The notes: a model not told the origin generated them from the letters alone. DNA of 64,000 nt from an uncultured beta proteobacterium (GCA_903908065.1 CAIVQO010000053.1:17004-81003), one strand, 5' to 3'. Shown: positions 37,567-46,928, counted from the stretch's first letter. Numbers and translations: made by a program.

Positions 37567-38484
37567 ATGGACAGGGCTGCCGAGATGACTGCATTCGTTC
37601 GTACGGTGGAAACCGGCGGGTTTTCTGCTGCGGCGCGGCAGCTAGGCTTGACCCCGTCGGCCTTGTCCAAGCTGGTTACCCGGCTCGAAGACCGGCTCGG
37701 TGCTCGCCTCTTGCAGCGGACAACACGGCGTCTGCAACTGACGGCCGAGGGAGAAGCCTTCTATGCCCGTGCCTTGCCCATCCTCAAGGCCATGGACGAA
37801 GCCGAGGCCGAGGTCACCGAGGCTGGCACCAGCCCGCGCGGCCTGTTGCGCCTGCATTGCGGATCCACCTTCGGCATGCACCAGCTGGCGCCAGCGATCC
37901 CGCGTTTCCAGGCCCGCCATCCCGCCGTATCGCTCGACCTGACGATCAGCGACGAGCGCCTCGACATGATGCAGGAGGGCGTCGACCTGGCCATCCGCAT
38001 CGGCCCGCTCGACGAGTCCACGCTGGTGGCGCGGCGCATCTGCAATCTGGAGCGCGTGATCTGCGCCGCGCCGGCCTACCTCGAACGCCACGGTACGCCG
38101 CGTACACCGGATGACCTGCAGCGCCACAACTGCCTCTGGATTACCAGCCTGCCGGCCCTGCGTCGTTGGCCCTTCGATACCGACGAGGGCATACGCGTGG
38201 TCCATGTCGATGGCAACGTAGTCACCAACAACGCCGAGACCGTGCTGCAACTCGCCGTCGCCGGCGTCGGCGTGACGCGCCTGTCCGACGTGGTGGTGGC
38301 CGAGGCGATCCGTGCGGGCACGCTGGTGCCCATCCTTGCTGACTGGCACCACGTCGAGCCGGTGCCCCTGTTTGCCACCTACCCGAGCGGGCGCAACCTT
38401 TCGCCCAAGGTGCGCGCCATGGTCGATTTCCTGGTCGAGGAATTCGGCAGTGCCCCCTGGCGCAAGGCACGCTCGGCAAGCTGA
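37567..38484 (+). CDS. LysR-family transcriptional regulator
   Basis: A 305-residue LysR regulator. The helix-turn-helix is in FVRTVETGGFSAAARQLGLT (about residues 10-29) followed by PSALSKLVTRLEDRLGARLL. The C-terminal substrate-binding domain (LTISDERLDMMQEGVDLAIR, LDESTLVARRI) is of the CrgA/AaeR-like type. It diverges from the small LFSWNPQ gene, its most likely target. The inducer is unknown. Confidence 0.93.
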   Translation: MDRAAEMTAFVRTVETGGFSAAARQLGLTPSALSKLVTRLEDRLGARLLQRTTRRLQLTAEGEAFYARALPILKAMDEAEAEVTEAGTSPRGLLRLHCGSTFGMHQLAPAIPRFQARHPAVSLDLTISDERLDMMQEGVDLAIRIGPLDESTLVARRICNLERVICAAPAYLERHGTPRTPDDLQRHNCLWITSLPALRRWPFDTDEGIRVVHVDGNVVTNNAETVLQLAVAGVGVTRLSDVVVAEAIRAGTLVPILADWHHVEPVPLFATYPSGRNLSPKVRAMVDFLVEEFGSAPWRKARSAS

Positions 38485-38507
38485 TCATTTCATCGGAGAA
38501 CGAGGCA

Positions 38508-39698
38508 ATGGCTACCCTGATCCTCCATCCCGGCAAGGAAAAATCGCTCCTGCGCCGCCACCCCTGGATTTTTTCCGGCGCCGTGGCACAACTCGATGGG
38601 CGTGCCCGGGCGGGCGACACGGTCGATGTGGTTTCCGCCGCGGGCCGGCCGCTGGCGAGGGCCGCGTGGAGCCCCGAGTCACAGATTCGTGCCCGGGTCT
38701 GGAGCTTCGATGCGGAAGAAGTCATCGACCATGCCTTCTTCAAGCGCCGCGTGGCCACAGCAGTGTCGCGCCGCGCGGCCCTGCCCGAACTGACCGGGCA
38801 GCAAGGCCTGCGCCTGATCCATGCCGAATCCGACGGCCTGCCCGGCGTGATTGCAGATCGCTACGCCGACACTGTGGTGCTCCAGCTGACCACGGCAGGC
38901 GCCGACAAGCGCCGCGCCGCCATCGTCGATGCCCTGCGTGCCGTGACCGGTTGCGCCCGCATCTACGAGCGGTCGGACGTCGATCTGCGCAGCCTGGAGG
39001 GCCTGGCATCGGCGACGGGCTGGCTGCTGGGCGAGGCGGCGAGCAATGAGTTGGTGATCGAGGAAAACGGTGTGCGCATGGAAGTCGACATCGTCGGGGG
39101 CCACAAGACGGGCTTCTACCTTGACCAACGCGACAACCGTCGCCGCGTCGCCGAGCTGGCCGGCGGGCGCCGCGTGCTCAACTGTTTCTGCTACACGGCG
39201 GGATTCTCGCTGCAGGCCCTGGCGGGGGCTGCGCGTGAAGTCGTTTCGCTCGACAGTTCCGGCCCGGCCCTGGCGACCGCCCAGCGCAACCTGGCGCTCA
39301 ATCCGCAACTCGATGCGCGGCGCGCGATCTGGCTCGAAGCGGATGTGTTCGGCGAACTGCGCAACCTGCGTGCCGCCGGCGAGCGATATGAGTTGATCAT
39401 CCTCGACCCGCCCAAATTCGCCAACACCGCCGCCCATGCCGAACGCGCGGCGCGTGCTTACAAGGACATCAACCTGTATGCCATGCAGCTGCTGGCGCCG
39501 GGCGGGTTGCTGATGACGTACTCCTGTTCCGGCGGCGTCGATGCCGCTCTGTTCCAGAAGATCGTCGCCGGCGCGGCGCTGGATGCGGGTCGCAGTGCGC
39601 GCATCGTGCAGCACCTGCATGGCGCCGCCGACCATCCGGTGGACCTGGCCTTCCCCGAGGGGGAGTACCTCAAGGGCCTGCTGCTGCAGGTGGATTGA
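38508..39698 (+). CDS. rlmI: 23S rRNA m5C methyltransferase, RlmI type
   Basis: A 396-residue SAM-dependent methyltransferase, the same length as E. coli RlmI. The N-terminal PUA domain starts ILHPGKEKSLLRRHPWIFSG. The Rossmann part shows VLNCFCYTAGFSLQALAGAA (SAM binding) and LIILDPPKFANTAA, with a late Cys in MTYSCSGGVD that fits the catalytic cysteine of m5C enzymes. GGAGAA precedes the ATG. Confidence 0.92.
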   Translation: MATLILHPGKEKSLLRRHPWIFSGAVAQLDGRARAGDTVDVVSAAGRPLARAAWSPESQIRARVWSFDAEEVIDHAFFKRRVATAVSRRAALPELTGQQGLRLIHAESDGLPGVIADRYADTVVLQLTTAGADKRRAAIVDALRAVTGCARIYERSDVDLRSLEGLASATGWLLGEAASNELVIEENGVRMEVDIVGGHKTGFYLDQRDNRRRVAELAGGRRVLNCFCYTAGFSLQALAGAAREVVSLDSSGPALATAQRNLALNPQLDARRAIWLEADVFGELRNLRAAGERYELIILDPPKFANTAAHAERAARAYKDINLYAMQLLAPGGLLMTYSCSGGVDAALFQKIVAGAALDAGRSARIVQHLHGAADHPVDLAFPEGEYLKGLLLQVD

Positions 39699-39790
39699 AC
39701 AGAGATGTCTCCGGCCCGGCCATTCGCTATCTCTTGCAGACGGCAGTGGCCAGACGGCGGTTTTCGGGGTGACTCGCCTGGCATGCTAAA

Positions 39791-40333
39791 TCAACGCTTG
39801 CGCTTTTCCTCCGGTGGCGGCGCCGGATTGTAGTTTTCCATTTTTTCGAGAGTTAAGCGGTAGCCGGCAATGCCCCAGGGCGTGCTGGCAGTATGCAGGC
39901 TCAGGGTGCCGCTGAGCATTACCGCGTCCATGCTGTGCAGGTTGGCAACCGGCTTCTTCGCCACCACGTGGATGATCTGGTTGGCGGGCGGCGGCGGGCT
40001 GTGGATGCAGGCGCCGAAGTAGGGCACCAGCAGGAATTCGGAAACCTTGCCGCCCTTGTTTTCGAGCGGGATGGCAAAGCCGGGCAGTTTTACCCTGGCG
40101 CCGGCCAGCGCAGGCTCGGTTGGCGCGCTGTCCCACATGGCTTTGATCTTGTCCAGCGCTTCCATGGCACGCGGGTCGTTGTCCTGCAATCTGGAAAGGT
40201 CGAGCGCCTTGAGATCTTTCGTCGGATCCCAGCCCTTGGGCACCAGGGCTTCCCACTTGATCGGGCGGAAGTCGTCGGCGGCCTGTACGGGCAGGGCAAG
40301 GCAAAGCGCAATCAGCAGCCACAGTTTTCGCAT
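39791..40333 (-). CDS. DUF3299 periplasmic protein (ZrgD-like)
   Basis: A 180-residue secreted protein; the signal peptide ends VQAAD near residue 20. DUF3299 features include IKWEALVPKGWDP, FLLVPYFGACIHSPPPPANQ and the final GIAGYRLTLEKME. In Vibrio the Zur-controlled zrg genes include a similar protein with an ABC transporter. It is the last gene of the minus-strand zinc operon, seven bases after the permease gene. Its function is not established; the Cys-Ile-His site could bind metal. Confidence 0.85.
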   Translation of the reverse strand: MRKLWLLIALCLALPVQAADDFRPIKWEALVPKGWDPTKDLKALDLSRLQDNDPRAMEALDKIKAMWDSAPTEPALAGARVKLPGFAIPLENKGGKVSEFLLVPYFGACIHSPPPPANQIIHVVAKKPVANLHSMDAVMLSGTLSLHTASTPWGIAGYRLTLEKMENYNPAPPPEEKRKR

Positions 40334-40340
40334 GGAAACC

Positions 40341-41600
40341 TCAAAGTCTCGGGGTCAGTCCGTCGGCCAACGACATGCGCCAGGCGCGCCAGCCCGGCAC
40401 CAGGCTGGCGAGAAGTCCGGTCAGGATGACCGCGCCGATCAGGGCAAGTTCCGCTTCGTCTGGGATCCGGGTCGCCAGCACCACGCCGAATCGCTCCAGC
40501 AGCCAGGGTGCGGCTAGCCCGCTGCCGGCACCAAGCAGGAGCAGGCCGAGCAGGGCGCCGAGGGTCGTGACCAGCAGGCCCTCGGCGGTCAGCATCAGGA
40601 ACACCTCGCCCGGCCCGGCGCCCAGAGCGCGCAGGATGGCGAGTTCGCGGCGGCGCTCGTTGAGCCCGGCCAGCAGCGTCGCCGCCAGTCCTGAAAGCCC
40701 AATCAGCACTACCAGCGCCGAGACCGCCAGCAGGCTGCGCTCGACAATGCCGATGGTCTGCCAAAGTTCGTCCAGCGCCACGCCTGGCATCACGCCCAGC
40801 AGGGGCTCGCCCCGATACTGGTTGACGAATCGCTGCATGCGGAATACATCGCTTCGCTGCTTGAGGCCGACCAGCGCGGCAGTGATTTCCTTGGGCTTGA
40901 GGTCGAACTTGGCGACGAATTCAGCCGGAATATTGACCCCCGGCAGCGGCGCACCGCCTACCCAGTCCAGGTGCAGGGCGGAAATGGCTTCGAGGCCGAC
41001 GTGCAGCGTGCGATCCACCGGCGTGCCGGTGGCGGCGAGGATGCCGACCACGCGGAAGGGCTTGTCGCCATGAGCCGGGCCGAGCTCCGACAGGCCGTGG
41101 CTGAGCGTGATGCTGTCGCCCAGGCGGTAGCCGAGGCGCTGACCCACTTCGCTGCCGAGCACGACTTCGAACACGCCGCCGAAGGCCTTGCCATCGCGGA
41201 AACGCAGGGCCTCGCCGTCACCGTGGCGGAAGCGGTCGAAGTACTCCGGGCTGGTGCCAAGCACGGCGAAGCCACGATGCGAATCCCCCAGCGACAGCGG
41301 CAGCGCCCAATCGACGGCGGGGTGGCTGGCGATGGCGCGATAGCTGTCCCAGGAAATGTTGTTGCTCGCCGCGCCGGCATGGAACACCGCGTAGAGCATC
41401 AGCTGCACACTGCCGGTACGCGCGCCGACCACCAGGTCGACGCCGGACACTGACTGGGCGAAGCTCTGCCGGGCATCGCCGCGGATACGCTCGACCGCCA
41501 GCAGCAGGGTCACCGCTAGGGCGATGGCGACCAGGCTGAGGCCCAGGGTCAGGCGCCGGCTCCAGGCGGAAAGTGCGGCTAGGCGCATCACGGCCGTCAT
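40341..41600 (-). CDS. FtsX/MacB-type ABC permease (ZrgC-like)
   Basis: A 419-residue inner-membrane protein with the FtsX/MacB topology: one N-terminal helix (LGLSLVAIALAVTLLLAV), a large periplasmic domain with DLVVGARTGSVQLMLYAVFH, then three C-terminal helices. It pairs with the ATPase upstream through an ATGA overlap. Such permeases usually act mechanically on periplasmic partners rather than importing solutes, yet Vibrio ZrgABCDE is reported as a zinc import system, so the mechanism is open. Confidence 0.88.
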   Translation of the reverse strand: MTAVMRLAALSAWSRRLTLGLSLVAIALAVTLLLAVERIRGDARQSFAQSVSGVDLVVGARTGSVQLMLYAVFHAGAASNNISWDSYRAIASHPAVDWALPLSLGDSHRGFAVLGTSPEYFDRFRHGDGEALRFRDGKAFGGVFEVVLGSEVGQRLGYRLGDSITLSHGLSELGPAHGDKPFRVVGILAATGTPVDRTLHVGLEAISALHLDWVGGAPLPGVNIPAEFVAKFDLKPKEITAALVGLKQRSDVFRMQRFVNQYRGEPLLGVMPGVALDELWQTIGIVERSLLAVSALVVLIGLSGLAATLLAGLNERRRELAILRALGAGPGEVFLMLTAEGLLVTTLGALLGLLLLGAGSGLAAPWLLERFGVVLATRIPDEAELALIGAVILTGLLASLVPGWRAWRMSLADGLTPRL

Positions 41601-42292
41601 ACATTTAACCCGCTCGCCGCGCGATTGATGTCATCGAGGGCGATGATGCGATCGAAATGCCCTGCCAGGCGCTGGTCGTGGCTGACGAAGACCAGGGTGG
41701 CGCCGACCGCGGCCGACTCTTGCAGCAACAGGTCGATGAAGGCCTGTTGACGCTCGGCGTCGAGTGCCGAAGTGGGCTCGTCGGCGATCAGGATCTCGGG
41801 CCGGCCGATCAGAGCGCGCGCGGCGGCGACGCGCTGCTGCTGGCCCATCGAGAGTTCGCCGGCGGGCTTGCGCCAGAGTGCTTCGCCGAGGTCGAGGTGG
41901 CGCAGCATGCGCGCCGCCTCGACATGCGGCACATTGCCGGCACGTTGGCGGCGGCGCGCCGAGAAGGTGCAGGGCAGCACCACGTTGTCGATCGCCGAAA
42001 GCCAGGGCAGCAGGTTGAACTGCTGGAACAGGAAGCCGATGTGCTCGGCGCGAAAGTGGTCGCGGGCGCGACCGCCGAGTCGCGTGATGTCGGTGCCGAG
42101 CAATTCGATCGATCCCTGCTCGGGCAGCGTAACGCCGCCGAGCAGGCCGAGCAGGCTGCTCTTGCCGCTGCCACTGGGGCCGTGCAGGAATACGCGCTCG
42201 CCGGGGGCCAGTTCGAGATAAGAGATGTCGAGGCAGGCCGCAGCCTGCCGTGGCCAGCGAAAAACCAGGTCGGTGATTCGCAGCGAGGCCAT
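41597..42292 (-). CDS. LolD/MacB-type ABC ATPase (ZrgB-like)
   Basis: A 231-residue ABC ATPase. Walker A is GPSGSGKSSLLG, the signature is ELSMGQQQRVAAARAL, and Walker B is ILIADEPTSALD. Sequence type fits LolD/MacB partners of FtsX-like permeases rather than ZnuC. It starts five bases after the zrgA stop, within the zinc operon. Whether it can also serve the ATPase-less ZnuA/ZnuB pair on the other arm is unknown. Confidence 0.92.
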   Translation of the reverse strand: MASLRITDLVFRWPRQAAACLDISYLELAPGERVFLHGPSGSGKSSLLGLLGGVTLPEQGSIELLGTDITRLGGRARDHFRAEHIGFLFQQFNLLPWLSAIDNVVLPCTFSARRRQRAGNVPHVEAARMLRHLDLGEALWRKPAGELSMGQQQRVAAARALIGRPEILIADEPTSALDAERQQAFIDLLLQESAAVGATLVFVSHDQRLAGHFDRIIALDDINRAASGLNV

Positions 42293-42297
42293 GCCGG

Positions 42298-42789
42298 CTA
42301 CCAGGCGAAGACGGGATTCTTTGGCGTCAGTCGCGCTGCGCCCTGGCCTGAGGGGCCGGCGCGCCGTGCTTCGAGCCGGTAGAGGCGCTTAAAGCTTTTG
42401 AAGATTGCGGTTTCGACCGATTTCAGTGCAGCCGGATTGGCGCAGCGGAATACATATGTTGCGTCGATGTCGGCGTGCTGCTCGGCGCCACCCTTACCGA
42501 ACTCGGGCAGGACCACTTTCGGCGTATCGCCCTTGCAGGCGGCGGCGGGGGTCGGCAGGAACAGCGCCGTGTCGGCGAGGATCCTTTGCGCGGTGCCAAG
42601 CGCGGTCTTCTCCTTTTCAGTCTTCGGTGCGCGCTCGAAGCCGACAGCCACGTCCAGCGGAAGTTCCAGGCTGATGGCGAGGTGCTCCTTGTCGATCGCG
42701 ATGTCGAGCTTCGCCTCGCCGTGGACATGCTGGGCGCGCAGTGGCAGGGCTAGCAGGGCAATGCTGGCAAATACGATGGAGTGGCGCAT
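42298..42789 (-). CDS. zrgA: ZrgA-like DUF2796 periplasmic zinc protein
   Basis: A 163-residue secreted protein. A signal peptide (about 1-19) ends in PLRAQ, and the mature chain opens with HVHGEAKLDIAIDKEHLAIS, a His-containing start typical of DUF2796/ZrgA proteins, which capture zinc in the periplasm. Further His residues occur in EQHADID. GGGAGAA precedes the ATG at 42789; upstream in-frame codons lack this. It is 16 bases after the ZIP gene and five before the ATPase. Confidence 0.88.
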   Translation of the reverse strand: MRHSIVFASIALLALPLRAQHVHGEAKLDIAIDKEHLAISLELPLDVAVGFERAPKTEKEKTALGTAQRILADTALFLPTPAAACKGDTPKVVLPEFGKGGAEQHADIDATYVFRCANPAALKSVETAIFKSFKRLYRLEARRAGPSGQGAARLTPKNPVFAW

Positions 42790-42805
42790 TTGGATTCTCC
42801 CGGGA

Positions 42806-43621
42806 TCAGTGGGCGTGGGTACCGCCGAGCATGACGACGGCAATACCGGCGAAAAGCAGCAGGCCGTGCCAGCCGATACTCTTCTGCTCGCGCTTGAGGC
42901 GCGGCATTAAGTCGGAAATGGCGATGTAGACGAAGCTCGCAGCGGCGATGGTGAGGATGATCGGCACCCAGTCCTGGGCGCGTTCTAGGGCAAAATATCC
43001 GATCACTCCGCCGGCCAGCGAAGCAAGGCTGGACACAGCATTCCAGAACAGGGCGCGGCCGCGTTTCCAGCCCGCGGCGAGAAGGATGGCGAAGTCGCCG
43101 GCTTCCTGCGGGACTTCGTGGGCAATGATGGCGAAGGTGGCGGCCCAGCCCAGTGCCGGGTCGGCGAGAAAGGCGGCGGCGATCAAAAGGCCGTCGGTGA
43201 AATTGTGAAAGGCGTCGCCGATCAGGATGCTCGCCGTGCTGCCGTGGATTTCATCGACATGATGATGATGGTGGTGGCTGTGGGTATGGTCCTCGCAGGC
43301 ACGGTCGCCCTCGTGCCCGTCGAGGTCCCCGGCGCCGTTGTGGGCGTGGCGCCAGATGGCGAATTTTTCCAGGGCGAAGAAGCCGAGGATGCCGCCGAGC
43401 AGGATGGGAAAGACTTCGCGGGGAGCCATCCCGCTTTCGAGCGCTTCGGGCAGCAGGTTGAGCATCGCGGTTGATAGCAGCAGGCCGATGGAAAAGCTTA
43501 CCGCCAGGCCAAGGAAGCGGCGCGGCAGGCCGAACATGACGAGGCTCGCGGCGAACACGCTCATCAGGCCGCCGAGCAGGCAAGCGATGGCAATTTGCAG
43601 CAGGAGGGGTATCGAGCTCAT
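42806..43621 (-). CDS. ZIP-family zinc transporter
   Basis: A 271-residue ZupT-like permease that brings in zinc or related divalent metals. Eight membrane segments are expected. Diagnostic features are the His-rich cytoplasmic loop (HTHSHHHHHHVDEIHG), helix IV GDAFHNFTDGLLIAAAF and helix V IAHEVPQEAGDFAILL, with metal ligands His, Asn, Asp, Glu. The ATG at 43621 begins the conserved part. First gene of the minus-strand zinc operon, facing the zur gene across a palindromic site. Confidence 0.93.
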   Translation of the reverse strand: MSSIPLLLQIAIACLLGGLMSVFAASLVMFGLPRRFLGLAVSFSIGLLLSTAMLNLLPEALESGMAPREVFPILLGGILGFFALEKFAIWRHAHNGAGDLDGHEGDRACEDHTHSHHHHHHVDEIHGSTASILIGDAFHNFTDGLLIAAAFLADPALGWAATFAIIAHEVPQEAGDFAILLAAGWKRGRALFWNAVSSLASLAGGVIGYFALERAQDWVPIILTIAAASFVYIAISDLMPRLKREQKSIGWHGLLLFAGIAVVMLGGTHAH

Positions 43622-43717
43622 GGATTGCAGGGTTTGGGGCGCGCCGCGAGGATGCCGCGAAGTGGCGGTCACCATCTCGGCACGGAGGCGACGATTGTAC
43701 CGATGCTGCCAACAAAC

Positions 43718-43730
43718 GCAACAATGTTGC
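43718..43730. promoter_or_regulatory. Candidate Zur box between the ZIP and zur genes
   Basis: GCAAC-AAT-GTTGC is a 13-bp palindrome inside AT-richer sequence ending ATTT, in the 140-base gap between divergent zinc genes. Its form resembles Fur-family operators. One site placed here could control both arms of the locus. Confidence 0.6.
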
Positions 43731-43761
43731 ATTTACGTGGCGACTGTGGTTTCATCGCGCC

Positions 43762-44202
43762 ATGGCCGCGACCACTGCTGCTTCCTCCACCGACCTGATC
43801 CGCGCCGCCGGCGTCAAGGTGACGCGCGGCCGGGTGCGCGTCTTGGATGCCCTCAACGCCGCGCGCCAGCCACTGTGTCATGGCGAACTCGAGTTGCAAC
43901 TGGCGAGTGCCGACGAAGCGTCGCTGGACCGCGTCACGCTCTACCGTATCCTTGATTCGCTGGTCGCTTGCGGCCTGGCACTGAAGGCCGTGGACACGCG
44001 CGGCGTGTTCCGTTTCAGCGCCGCCGCGGCACGCCATCGGCATGTCGATCATGTGCATTTTCGCTGCATCGACTGCGGCGGCGTGTTCTGCCTCAAAGCC
44101 GAGCTGCCGCCACCGCCGAAATTGCCACGCGGCTTCCGCTTGCAGCAGATCGACTTCGACCTGCGCGGCCTGTGTGCCGAATGTGGAACGAGGGCTGCGT
44201 GA
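43762..44202 (+). CDS. zur: Fur-family regulator, Zur-like
   Basis: A 146-residue Fur-superfamily repressor. The winged helix runs through GVKVTRGRVRVLDALN and SLDRVTLYRILDSLVACG. The C-terminal sensor has HRHVDHVHFRCIDCGGVFC and LCAECG, giving two CXXC pairs for structural zinc and a His-rich regulatory site. Surrounding genes are all zinc-uptake or zinc-sparing types, which supports Zur over Fur. Its stop overlaps the next start by GTGA. Confidence 0.9.
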   Translation: MAATTAASSTDLIRAAGVKVTRGRVRVLDALNAARQPLCHGELELQLASADEASLDRVTLYRILDSLVACGLALKAVDTRGVFRFSAAAARHRHVDHVHFRCIDCGGVFCLKAELPPPPKLPRGFRLQQIDFDLRGLCAECGTRAA

Positions 44203-44561
44203 AACGTTCTCGCTCTTCCTCGATACTGGCCGTCTGGCTGGCACTGCAATTGCTGGTGGGTCAGCAATTTGCTCTTGCGCACATGGTGGGCCATGTTAGC
44301 GAGGCGCTGGCGGTGCATGTCGGCCATGCCGCTGCCGACGCCGGTGATGAAGACCCCGAGCATGGCAGCGCCGAGGCGCTGACCCATGTTTGCCTTGGCT
44401 GCGCCGCCGGCCTGTCGCCTGGTGTGACGGCCGCCGGCCAGGGCATTCCGCTGCCGCATTGCGATGGCCTGCGCGTGGCACCGCTCGCCGTGTCGCCAGC
44501 GCCGACTTTTAACGCCCTCCATACCTACTTCAGCCGCGCACCGCCCCGACCCCAGGACTGA
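44199..44561 (+). CDS. Small exported protein of unknown function
   Basis: A 120-residue protein with a signal-like N-terminus (SILAVWLALQLLVGQQFALA). The mature part is His-rich (HMVGHVSEALAVHVGH) and contains THVCLGCAAG, a Cys pair like those in DUF2946-type proteins linked to metal loci. The GTG start overlaps the zur stop, so co-expression is likely. The C-terminal stretch has a dispersed-repeat copy read as VSPAPTF. A metal-binding role is inference. Confidence 0.7.
   Translation: MKRSRSSSILAVWLALQLLVGQQFALAHMVGHVSEALAVHVGHAAADAGDEDPEHGSAEALTHVCLGCAAGLSPGVTAAGQGIPLPHCDGLRVAPLAVSPAPTFNALHTYFSRAPPRPQD
44487..44510 (+). repeat. Dispersed repeat copy 8 (consensus-like)
   Basis: Matches GTGTCGCCAGCGCCGACTTT exactly, inside the small exported protein gene of the zinc locus; reads VSPAPTF. 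Confidence 0.8.
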
Positions 44562-44620
44562 TCCGGTCTGTCCTGCCCGTCGCCGCGCGACGGGTGCCAT
44601 TCTCATTTCTGGAGTCGATC

Positions 44621-46027
44621 ATGAAACATGTTTCATTGCTCGCGCTGGCGGCCGCCAGCGCGCTCGGTGCATTGCCGGCCCTTGCCGCCGATGCCGGTTT
44701 GCAAACCCTGCGTGAGGAGATCACGCAGATGAGAAAGTCCTATGAACAACGCATCGAGGCGCTTGAAAGGCGCCTGGTGCAGGCCGAGGCCACTTCGACC
44801 CAGGCCAAGACCACCGCCGACAAGGCGGCCACCCAGACCGCTCGCGCCGGCGAGGGCAAGGCCAACGCCTTCAATCCCGAGATCGGCCTCAACCTGCAGG
44901 GCGCCCTGACCAAAACCACGCGCGATCCGGCGAACTGGACAATGCAGGGCTTTGTCCCGCCGGGCGAGCCCGACGAGATCGGGCCGCCCCGGCGGCGCGG
45001 CTTCACCGCGCAGGAAACCGAGCTGACGGTTGCGGCCAATGTCGATCCGAACTTTCGTGGCTACCTCAACCTGGCACTGACCCCGGGTAATGCCGTCGAG
45101 CTTGAGGAGGCCTATTTCCAGACGCTGGGACTGGGTGCCGGAGTGACAGTGAAGGGAGGGCGTTTCCTCTCCGGCATCGGCTACCAGAACGAAATTCATC
45201 CACATGCCTGGGATTTCGCGGACGCCCCCCTGGCCTACACGGCCTTCGTAGGCAACAAGCTGACCACTGAAGGCGTGCAGGTGAAATGGCTGGCACCGAC
45301 CGAAACCTTCCTTGAGCTTGGCCTCGAAGGTGGTCGCGACAACAGCTTCCCCGGCGGTGCGCGCAACAAGAGCGGCACCGGGATAGGCGCTGCATTCGCC
45401 CATGTTGGCGGCGATGTCGGACCCTCCAACAGCTGGCGCGCGGGCCTGTCCTACATCGCCACCCGGCCCGGCGGGCGCAGCTACGAAGGCGTGGATGCGG
45501 CCGGTCTGGCCACCACCGTCAGCTTCGCCGGCGACAGTCGCACGGCGGTCGCCGATTTCGTCTGGAAGTGGGCGCCCAACGGCAATGCGAAGGAACGCAA
45601 CTTCAAATTGCAGGGCGAGTACTTCCGTCGCAACGAGGATGGTCGCCTGAGTTGTGCCGAGCGTGATACCAGCGGCGCCTGCGGCGGCGCGGCCGGCCTC
45701 GCCGACAGCTACCGTTCGACGCAGTCGGGGTACTACCTGCAGGGGGTCTACCAGTTCATGCCAAATTGGCGTATCGGCTATCGCTACGACCGTCTCGATT
45801 CCGGCACGCCGAGCTTTGGCCCGACGCTGGTGGCGACTGACCTTCCGCAACTCGCAAGCTGGAAGCCGGTGCGCAACACGGTGATGGCCGACTATGCAAC
45901 CTCCGAGTTTGCTCGCCTGCGCTTCCAGGTGGCACGCGACACCTCGCGCGGCGCGGGTCTGGCCGACACCCAGGTCTGGCTGCAGTACGTGATGAGCCTG
46001 GGTGCGCATGGCGCGCACAAGTTCTGA
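44621..46027 (+). CDS. Outer-membrane beta-barrel protein in the zinc locus
   Basis: A 468-residue protein. The signal peptide ends LAAD near residue 24. Next comes a coiled coil (about 25-85, TLREEITQMRKSYEQRIEAL), then a barrel-like body with repeated aromatic/Gly strands, such as GYRYDRLDSG and LRFQVARDTS, ending in KF. The layout resembles OprO/OprP-like or trimeric porins with N-terminal coiled coils. Its place between zur and znuA suggests a zinc entry channel. No TonB box or plug domain is evident. Confidence 0.75.
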   Translation: MKHVSLLALAAASALGALPALAADAGLQTLREEITQMRKSYEQRIEALERRLVQAEATSTQAKTTADKAATQTARAGEGKANAFNPEIGLNLQGALTKTTRDPANWTMQGFVPPGEPDEIGPPRRRGFTAQETELTVAANVDPNFRGYLNLALTPGNAVELEEAYFQTLGLGAGVTVKGGRFLSGIGYQNEIHPHAWDFADAPLAYTAFVGNKLTTEGVQVKWLAPTETFLELGLEGGRDNSFPGGARNKSGTGIGAAFAHVGGDVGPSNSWRAGLSYIATRPGGRSYEGVDAAGLATTVSFAGDSRTAVADFVWKWAPNGNAKERNFKLQGEYFRRNEDGRLSCAERDTSGACGGAAGLADSYRSTQSGYYLQGVYQFMPNWRIGYRYDRLDSGTPSFGPTLVATDLPQLASWKPVRNTVMADYATSEFARLRFQVARDTSRGAGLADTQVWLQYVMSLGAHGAHKF

Positions 46028-46037
46028 GGGGGCCGCC

Positions 46038-46928
46038 ATGCGCAAACTGGTTTGCCTGATGCTGCTTGCGCTGGCCCTGCCGGCGCAGGCGGCGCTAAAG
46101 GTCTTCAGCACGGTGCCGGAATGGGCCGCGCTGGCACGCGAGATCGGCGGCGACAAGGTGGAGGCGACGTCGGCGACGACGGCCTTGCAGGACCCGCACC
46201 ATGTCGACGCGCGGCCCTCGCTGATCGCTCGGGCACGCAATGCCGACCTGCTGCTGGCCACCGGCGCCGAGCTGGAGGTTGGCTGGCTGCCGGTGGTGCA
46301 GCGCGAATCGGGCAATCCGCGCATCCAGGCGGGCCAGCCCGGCTATTTCGAGGCGGCCGGTTTGGTGCGCATGCTCGACGTGCCGGCGCGGCTGGATCGC
46401 GCCGATGGCGACGTGCATGCCGCCGGCAATCCGCACATCCAGACCGATCCGCGCAACTTCCTCGCGGTGGGCGAAGGGCTCGCGGCGCGCATGGCGCAGC
46501 TTGATCCGCCCAATGCCGCCGCCTATCGTGCCGGCTACGCCGCCTTCGCCGAGCGCTGGCGGACGCAGCTCAAGCGCTGGGAAGTGCAGGCGGCACCGCT
46601 CAAGGGCGTGGCCGTGGTCTCGCAGCACAAGGCCTGGGCCTATCTCTACGACTGGCTGGGCATGCGCGAGGTCGCCGCGTTGGAACCCAAACCCGGTGTC
46701 GAACCGTCGCTGGCCCACCTGGCGCGGGTGCGCGACCAGGCGGCGCAAAGCCGCCCGCGCATGGTGATCCGCGCTGCCTACAATCCGGCGCGGCCGGCGG
46801 AGTGGTTTGCACAGGAAGCCAAAGTGCCGGCCGTGGTCCTGCCCTTCACCGTCGGCGCGCCGGAAGCCGACAACCTGACGGCGCTGTTCGAGACCACCGT
46901 GCAGCGCCTGCTCAAGGCCGTGCGTTGA
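46038..46928 (+). CDS. znuA: Zinc/manganese ABC substrate-binding protein (ZnuA type)
   Basis: A 296-residue cluster A-I binding protein. The signal peptide ends PAQA near residue 17. DPHHVDARPSLIARARNADL carries the first His ligands, NPHIQTDPRNFLAVGEGLA the next, and VVSQHKAWAYLYDWLGM the third. It lacks the long His-rich loop of many ZnuA proteins; the separate His-rich protein at 47783 may supply that function. It begins 10 bases after the barrel gene. Confidence 0.88.
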   Translation: MRKLVCLMLLALALPAQAALKVFSTVPEWAALAREIGGDKVEATSATTALQDPHHVDARPSLIARARNADLLLATGAELEVGWLPVVQRESGNPRIQAGQPGYFEAAGLVRMLDVPARLDRADGDVHAAGNPHIQTDPRNFLAVGEGLAARMAQLDPPNAAAYRAGYAAFAERWRTQLKRWEVQAAPLKGVAVVSQHKAWAYLYDWLGMREVAALEPKPGVEPSLAHLARVRDQAAQSRPRMVIRAAYNPARPAEWFAQEAKVPAVVLPFTVGAPEADNLTALFETTVQRLLKAVR

